A model generated the notes under the pieces. That model searched no databases, was not told the DNA's origin, and saw only the letters and a program-made list of their open reading frames with translations. Shown piece after piece: positions 59,774-64,000 of a stretch of 64,000 nt of DNA. Position 1 is the stretch's first letter; each line of letters starts with the position of its first letter. The translations under genes were made by a program, and so were the position numbers. The stretch comes from Cryobacterium zongtaii (lineage in GTDB: Bacteria > Actinomycetota > Actinomycetes > Actinomycetales > Microbacteriaceae), in assembly GCF_002909375.1 (NCBI RefSeq), contig NZ_PPXD01000005.1, positions 324,273 through 388,272 on the forward strand, written 5' to 3'.

Positions 59774-61732
59774 CTACTCGATGGCTGCTGCGAATTGGGA
59801 GTCGTAGAGGGACCTGTATGCGCCGTCGGCTTCGAGCAGCTCGGCGTGGCTGCCCTGCTCCACGATCTGGCCCGCCTCCATCACCAGGATCAGGTCGGCG
59901 TCGCGGATGGTCGACAGTCGGTGCGCGATCACGAAGCTGGTGCGATCGGCGCGGAGTGCCTTCATGGCGTGCTGCACGAGCACCTCGGTGCGGGTGTCGA
60001 CGGAGCTGGTGGCCTCGTCGAGGATCAGCACGCTGGGCCGGGCCAGGAACGCCCGCGCGATGGTGAGCAGCTGCTTCTCCCCGGCGCTGACGTTGCCGCC
60101 CTCGTCATCGAGCACGGTGTCGTAGCCGTCCGGCAGCGAGTGCACGAACCTGTCCACGTAGGTGGCCGTCGCGGCCTCGAGGATCTGCTCCTCGGTGGCG
60201 TCCGGCCGGCCGTAGGCGATGTTGTCGCGGATGCTGCCGCCGAACAGCCAGGTGTCCTGCAGCACCATGCCCATCCGGCCGCGCAGGTCGTTGCGGGTCA
60301 TCCCGGCGATATCCACACCGTCCAGGGTGATCCGGCCCCCGTCGAGCTCGTAGAAGCGCATCATCAGGTTCACCAGGGTGGTCTTGCCGGCGCCGGTCGG
60401 GCCCACGATCGCCACGGTCTGGCCGGGTTCGGCCACCAGGTTCAGGCCCTGGATGAGCGGCTTGTCGGCGCTGTAGCTGAACGACACGTCCTCGAACACC
60501 AGTCGCCCGCGGGTCTCCGCGGGCGTCTCGGCCGGGTCGGCGTCCGGGGTCTGCTCGTCGGCATCCAGCAGCTCGAAGACCCGCTCGGCGCTGGCGACGC
60601 CGGACTGCAGCAGGTTGGCCATCGAGCCCAGCTGCGCCAGCGGCTGGGTGAACTGCCGGGAGTACTGGATGAACGCCTGCACGTCACCGAGCTGCATGGC
60701 CCCCGACGCCACCTGTAGGCCACCGACGACGGCGATGGCCACGTAGACCAGGTTGCCGATGAAGGTCATGGCGGGCATGATCATGCCGCTGACGAACTGG
60801 GCGCCGAAGCTGGCCTCGTAGAGTTCGTCGTTCTTCGCGGCGAAGCGCTGCTCCACCTCCTTCTGCCGGCCGAAGACCTTGACCAGGGCGTGCCCGGAGA
60901 AGGTCTCCTCGATCTGGCCGTTGAGCTCCCCGGTGTGGGCCCACTGCGCCACGAAGAGCCTCTGCGACCGCTTGGCGATCAGCACCGTGGTGACCAGGGT
61001 CAGCGGCACGGTGACCAGCGCAATCACGGCGAGCAGCGGCGAGAGAAGCAGCATCATCACGATCACGCCGATGACGGTGAGCAGTGACGTGACTACCTGG
61101 CTGAGCGACTGTTGCAGGCTCTGCGAGATGTTGTCGACGTCGTTGGTCACCCGGCTGAGCAGCTCACCGCGCTTGACGGTGTCGAAGTAGCCCAACGGCA
61201 GCCGGTTGATCTTGGCCTCGATTTCCTCGCGCAGCCTGAACACCGTGCGCTGCACGACGGCGTTGAGCACCAGCGCCTGCAGCCAGCTGAACACCGACGC
61301 GAGGATGTAGAGCGCCAGCACCCAGAACAACACGGCAGACAGGGCCGCGAAGTCGATGCCGAGGCCGGGGGTGAGGGTCATGGCGCTGAGCATGTCGGCC
61401 TGCGCGGTGTCGCCGGATGCGCGCAGTCCGGCGATCACCTCGGCCTGAGTGGCCCCGGCCGGCAGGGCCTTGCTCACGACGCCGGAGAAGATCAGGTTGG
61501 TGCCCTCGCCGAGCAGTCGGGGGCCGATCACCGAGAATGTGACGCTGATCACGGCGAGCGCCAGCACCAGCACCAGCCACACCCGCTCGGGGCGGAGCGT
61601 GCCGATCAGGCGTTTGGCGCTCGGCCCGAAGTTCATCGCCTTCTCGGCCGGCATGTTCATGCCGCCGAACGGGCCGCCGCCCCGCGGTGGGCGTGCCGGT
61701 ACCTTGTCGTCGGCGGTTTCGGTGTCGCTCAT
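59774..61732 (-). CDS. ABC exporter half-transporter, canonical site
   Basis: 652 residues. A membrane domain with six helices (about 55-340) is followed by a nucleotide-binding domain: Walker A GPTGAGKTTLVNL, signature NVSAGEKQLLTIARA, Walker B LILDEATSSVD with the catalytic Glu, and an H-loop His (VIAHRLSTI). The N-terminal 35 residues are Gly/Pro-rich. It pairs with the next gene (4-base overlap) to form a heterodimeric type-IV exporter of the multidrug or lipid class; substrate unknown. Confidence 0.92.
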   Translation of the reverse strand: MSDTETADDKVPARPPRGGGPFGGMNMPAEKAMNFGPSAKRLIGTLRPERVWLVLVLALAVISVTFSVIGPRLLGEGTNLIFSGVVSKALPAGATQAEVIAGLRASGDTAQADMLSAMTLTPGLGIDFAALSAVLFWVLALYILASVFSWLQALVLNAVVQRTVFRLREEIEAKINRLPLGYFDTVKRGELLSRVTNDVDNISQSLQQSLSQVVTSLLTVIGVIVMMLLLSPLLAVIALVTVPLTLVTTVLIAKRSQRLFVAQWAHTGELNGQIEETFSGHALVKVFGRQKEVEQRFAAKNDELYEASFGAQFVSGMIMPAMTFIGNLVYVAIAVVGGLQVASGAMQLGDVQAFIQYSRQFTQPLAQLGSMANLLQSGVASAERVFELLDADEQTPDADPAETPAETRGRLVFEDVSFSYSADKPLIQGLNLVAEPGQTVAIVGPTGAGKTTLVNLMMRFYELDGGRITLDGVDIAGMTRNDLRGRMGMVLQDTWLFGGSIRDNIAYGRPDATEEQILEAATATYVDRFVHSLPDGYDTVLDDEGGNVSAGEKQLLTIARAFLARPSVLILDEATSSVDTRTEVLVQHAMKALRADRTSFVIAHRLSTIRDADLILVMEAGQIVEQGSHAELLEADGAYRSLYDSQFAAAIE

Positions 61733-63462
61733 GAGGTGGCCTCCGCTGCCAGCTGGGATGCCGCAATTTCCTGGTAGGTCGACGAGGTCGCGAGCAGCTG
61801 TTCGTGGGTGCCGCTCGCGACGATGCGGCCGTCTTCGACGACGAGGATCTGGTCGGCGTCGAGGATCGTGGACACCCGCTGGGCCACGATGATCATGGTG
61901 GCGTCGGCGACGTCCGCGGCCAGGGCCGCCCGCAGCCGGGCATCCGTGGCGAGGTCGAGCGCCGAGAATGAGTCATCGAAGATATATAGCTCCGGCCGTT
62001 TCACCAGCGCCCGGGCGATTGCGAGGCGTTGCCGCTGCCCGCCGGAAACGTTGGTGCCGCCCTGGGCGATGGCGGCGTCGAGGCCACCGTCGAGCCGTTC
62101 GACGAAGTCGCGGGCCTGCGCGGTCTCCAGCGCCTGCCAGATCTCGGCCTCGGTGGCATCCGGCTTGCCGTAGAGCAGGTTGCTGCGCACGGTGCCGGAG
62201 AACAGGTAGGGCTTCTGCGGAACAAGGCCGATGTGGCCCCAGAGCAGGTCGGGGTTCAGCTCGCGCACGTCGACACCGCCGAACAGCACGGTGCCGCTGG
62301 TGGCATCGAACAGGCGCGGCAGCAGGTTGACCAGGGTGGTCTTGCCCGAACCTGTGCTGCCGATGATGGCGGTGGTGAACCCGGGTCTGGCCACGAAGCT
62401 GATGTCGCTGAGCACGGGCTGTTCGGCGCCGGGGTAGGCGAAGCTCACGCCCCGAAGCTCCAGCTCGCCGTGCCCGTGCGTCTGGTTCACGGGGTTCTTT
62501 GGCGGACGCACGCTGGAGGCGGTGTCGAGCACCTCGCCGATCCGGTCGGCCGACACTGTGGCGCGGGGAATCATCACGGCCATGAAGGTCGCCATCATCA
62601 CGGCCATCAGGATCTGCATCAGGTAGCTGAGGAACGCGATCAGGGTGCCCACCTGCATCGATCCGTCTTCGATGCGGAACGCGCCGAACCAAATCACGGC
62701 GACGCTGGAGACGTTGAGCACCAGCATCACCACGGGGAACATCAGCGCCATCAGCCGGCCGGCCTGCAGGGCGGTGTGGGTGACGTCGGTGTTGGCCTGG
62801 CCGAAGCGGCGGGTCTCCACGTCTTCGCGCACGAATGCGCGAATGACCCGGATGCCGGTGAGCTGTTCGCGCAGCACCCGGTTGACGGTGTCGATGCGCA
62901 CCTGCATCACCCTGAACAGCGGCACCATGCGCACGATGATCAGCCCGACGGCCACGAGCAGCACGGGCACGCTGACGGCGATCAGCCAGGACAGTTCGAG
63001 GTCCTGGCGCATCGCCATGATCACCCCGCCGATGCAGAGGATGGGCGCTGAGACCAGCAGGGTGCAGGTGGTGAGCACGAGCATCTGCACCTGTTGCACG
63101 TCGTTGGTGGAGCGGGTGATCAGCGAGGGGGCGCCGAATCGGCTGACCTCCTGCTCGGAGAATTCGCCGACCCTGGTGAAGACCGCCCCGCGCAGGTCAC
63201 GGCCGAGGGCCATGGCCGCCTTGGCGCCGAAGTAGACGGCGATGATGGCGCAGATGATCTGGCCGAGGGTGATCATCAGCATGATCCCGCCGACGCGGAG
63301 GATGTAGCCGGTGTCGCCGGTGGCCACGCCCTCGTCGATGATGTCGGCGTTCAACGATGGCAGGTAGAGCGACGCGATCGACTGCGCCAGCTGGAAGACG
63401 ACGACGGCCACCAGCAGGCGCCAGTGCGGCCGGAGGTAGCGAACGAGCAGTGTCCAGAGCAT
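61729..63462 (-). CDS. ABC exporter half-transporter, degenerate site
   Basis: 577 residues, same architecture: six membrane helices, then Walker A GSTGSGKTTLVNLLPRL, signature NVSGGQRQRLAIARA and Walker B LYIFDDSFSALD. Asp replaces the catalytic Glu and the H-loop position reads VAQRVS (Gln in place of His), as in the degenerate subunit of heterodimeric exporters such as TM287/288 or BmrCD. It is translated first and overlaps its partner. Its own start overlaps the upstream aldo/keto reductase stop by one base. Confidence 0.92.
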   Translation of the reverse strand: MLWTLLVRYLRPHWRLLVAVVVFQLAQSIASLYLPSLNADIIDEGVATGDTGYILRVGGIMLMITLGQIICAIIAVYFGAKAAMALGRDLRGAVFTRVGEFSEQEVSRFGAPSLITRSTNDVQQVQMLVLTTCTLLVSAPILCIGGVIMAMRQDLELSWLIAVSVPVLLVAVGLIIVRMVPLFRVMQVRIDTVNRVLREQLTGIRVIRAFVREDVETRRFGQANTDVTHTALQAGRLMALMFPVVMLVLNVSSVAVIWFGAFRIEDGSMQVGTLIAFLSYLMQILMAVMMATFMAVMIPRATVSADRIGEVLDTASSVRPPKNPVNQTHGHGELELRGVSFAYPGAEQPVLSDISFVARPGFTTAIIGSTGSGKTTLVNLLPRLFDATSGTVLFGGVDVRELNPDLLWGHIGLVPQKPYLFSGTVRSNLLYGKPDATEAEIWQALETAQARDFVERLDGGLDAAIAQGGTNVSGGQRQRLAIARALVKRPELYIFDDSFSALDLATDARLRAALAADVADATMIIVAQRVSTILDADQILVVEDGRIVASGTHEQLLATSSTYQEIAASQLAAEATS

Positions 63463-64000
63463 CAGGCGAAGAGGGCGGAGATGTAGGCGACGTCTTCAGC
63501 CGTGGGCCGCCAGGTGGTGGCGGCCTCGGCGTTCTGCACGATCTGCTCCGGCTTGGTGGCGCCGGCGATCACGCTGGTGAGACCGGGCTGGGCCAGGAGC
63601 CAGGCCAGGGTCGCGGCCAGCATGCTCACGCCGCGGTCGTCGCAGAACTGCTGGTAACGCTCGATGGTGTCCCAGGGGGCGTCGTCGAGCAGGTGCCGGC
63701 GGATGGTCATGATGCGGCTGTCCGCCGGGCCGCCCTCACGACTGAACTTGCCGGTGAACAGCCCGTTGTAGAGCGGAAAGAACGGCAGGAAGCCCAGGCC
63801 GTAGGCGTTCACGGCGGGCAGGACCTCGTCTTCGGCGTCGCGCACGAGCAGGCTGTACTCGTTCTGTGCCGAGATGAAGGCCGGGTGATGGTTGATCCTG
63901 GCGGTGAATTCGGCTTCGGCGATCTGCCAGCCGGCCAGGTTGGAGTGGCCGATGTAGCGGATCTTGCCCTCACGGATGAGGTCGTCCAGGGTCTCGAGGG
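63462..64000 (-). CDS. Aldo/keto reductase, 3' part
   Basis: About 178 residues to the stop at 63462; the frame stays open to the window edge, so the N-terminus with the catalytic Tyr/Lys lies outside. Visible are LDDLIREGKIRYIGHSNLAGW, then FISAQNEYSLLVRD, and a C-terminal AATLAWLLAQPGLTSVIAGA with the NADPH-binding segment. This is the AKR pattern of the YajO/Tas type. These enzymes reduce aldehydes or ketones with NADPH; substrate unknown. Confidence 0.88.
   Translation of the reverse strand, partial: LETLDDLIREGKIRYIGHSNLAGWQIAEAEFTARINHHPAFISAQNEYSLLVRDAEDEVLPAVNAYGLGFLPFFPLYNGLFTGKFSREGGPADSRIMTIRRHLLDDAPWDTIERYQQFCDDRGVSMLAATLAWLLAQPGLTSVIAGATKPEQIVQNAEAATTWRPTAEDVAYISALFA

Overview
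The window is high-GC actinobacterial DNA, with dense gene packing, many ATGA overlaps, frequent GTG starts and several apparently leaderless promoters. Protein sequences such as the IF-2 N-terminus, the short NusA, the DUF4192 and DUF1206 proteins and the kinase set fit the family Microbacteriaceae, perhaps a Cryobacterium-like organism. That placement is inference, because no rRNA gene is present. I see no tRNA, rRNA, CRISPR array, insertion sequence, phage gene or replication origin. No gene-free stretch exceeds 300 bases.

Layout. 1-2.4 kb: the 3' end of mutY, then an overlapping alditol oxidase / aldose epimerase pair. 2.6-7.5 kb (minus strand): the translation and transcription block nusA-ylxR-infB-rbfA. 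7.7-13.1 kb: a DUF1206 membrane protein, then proS, ispG and rseP on the minus strand. 13.2-17.1 kb: two tandem copies of a module made of a membrane Ser/Thr kinase followed by a lipoprotein. These copies and an NAD-dependent epimerase-like gene separate rseP from dxr (18.0-19.1 kb), which are usually neighbours in actinobacteria. 19.2-22.2 kb: a PlsC acyltransferase, a RidA protein, a Pr6Pr membrane protein and an unrecognised lipoprotein.

22.3-34.7 kb is an amine and amino-acid region: two gabT-type aminotransferases flanking an OsmC protein, an asparaginase, a PduO-type cobalamin adenosyltransferase, a BCCT transporter, a complete potDABC polyamine importer and alanine dehydrogenase. The matching catabolic genes (aldehyde dehydrogenase, Lrp regulator, putrescine-type aminotransferase) lie at 52.4-55.8 kb. 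Together they outline putrescine uptake, conversion to 4-aminobutanal, then GABA, then succinate semialdehyde. Succinate-semialdehyde dehydrogenase is not in the window.

Between these two halves, 34.7-52.3 kb holds the most interesting locus: nine minus-strand genes for an FHA protein, a PP2C phosphatase, a membrane Ser/Thr kinase with an extracytoplasmic Fn3-like domain, a 1,971-residue surface protein with Ig/cadherin-like and Fn3 repeats, a MoxR ATPase, a DUF58 protein, a transglutaminase-fold membrane protein that has lost catalytic Cys and His, a zinc-ribbon FHA protein and an EccC/FtsK-like double ATPase. Gene content resembles the bifidobacterial 'PFNA' cluster. I read it as a phosphorylation-controlled envelope machine of unknown function.

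55.8-64 kb: an AraC regulator / VOC pair, an unrecognised ORF, a DUF4192 protein, an acetate-uptake-type transporter, a probable heterodimeric ABC exporter and a truncated aldo/keto reductase. Long, nearly perfect hairpins sit at several convergent gene ends and probably act as bidirectional terminators.
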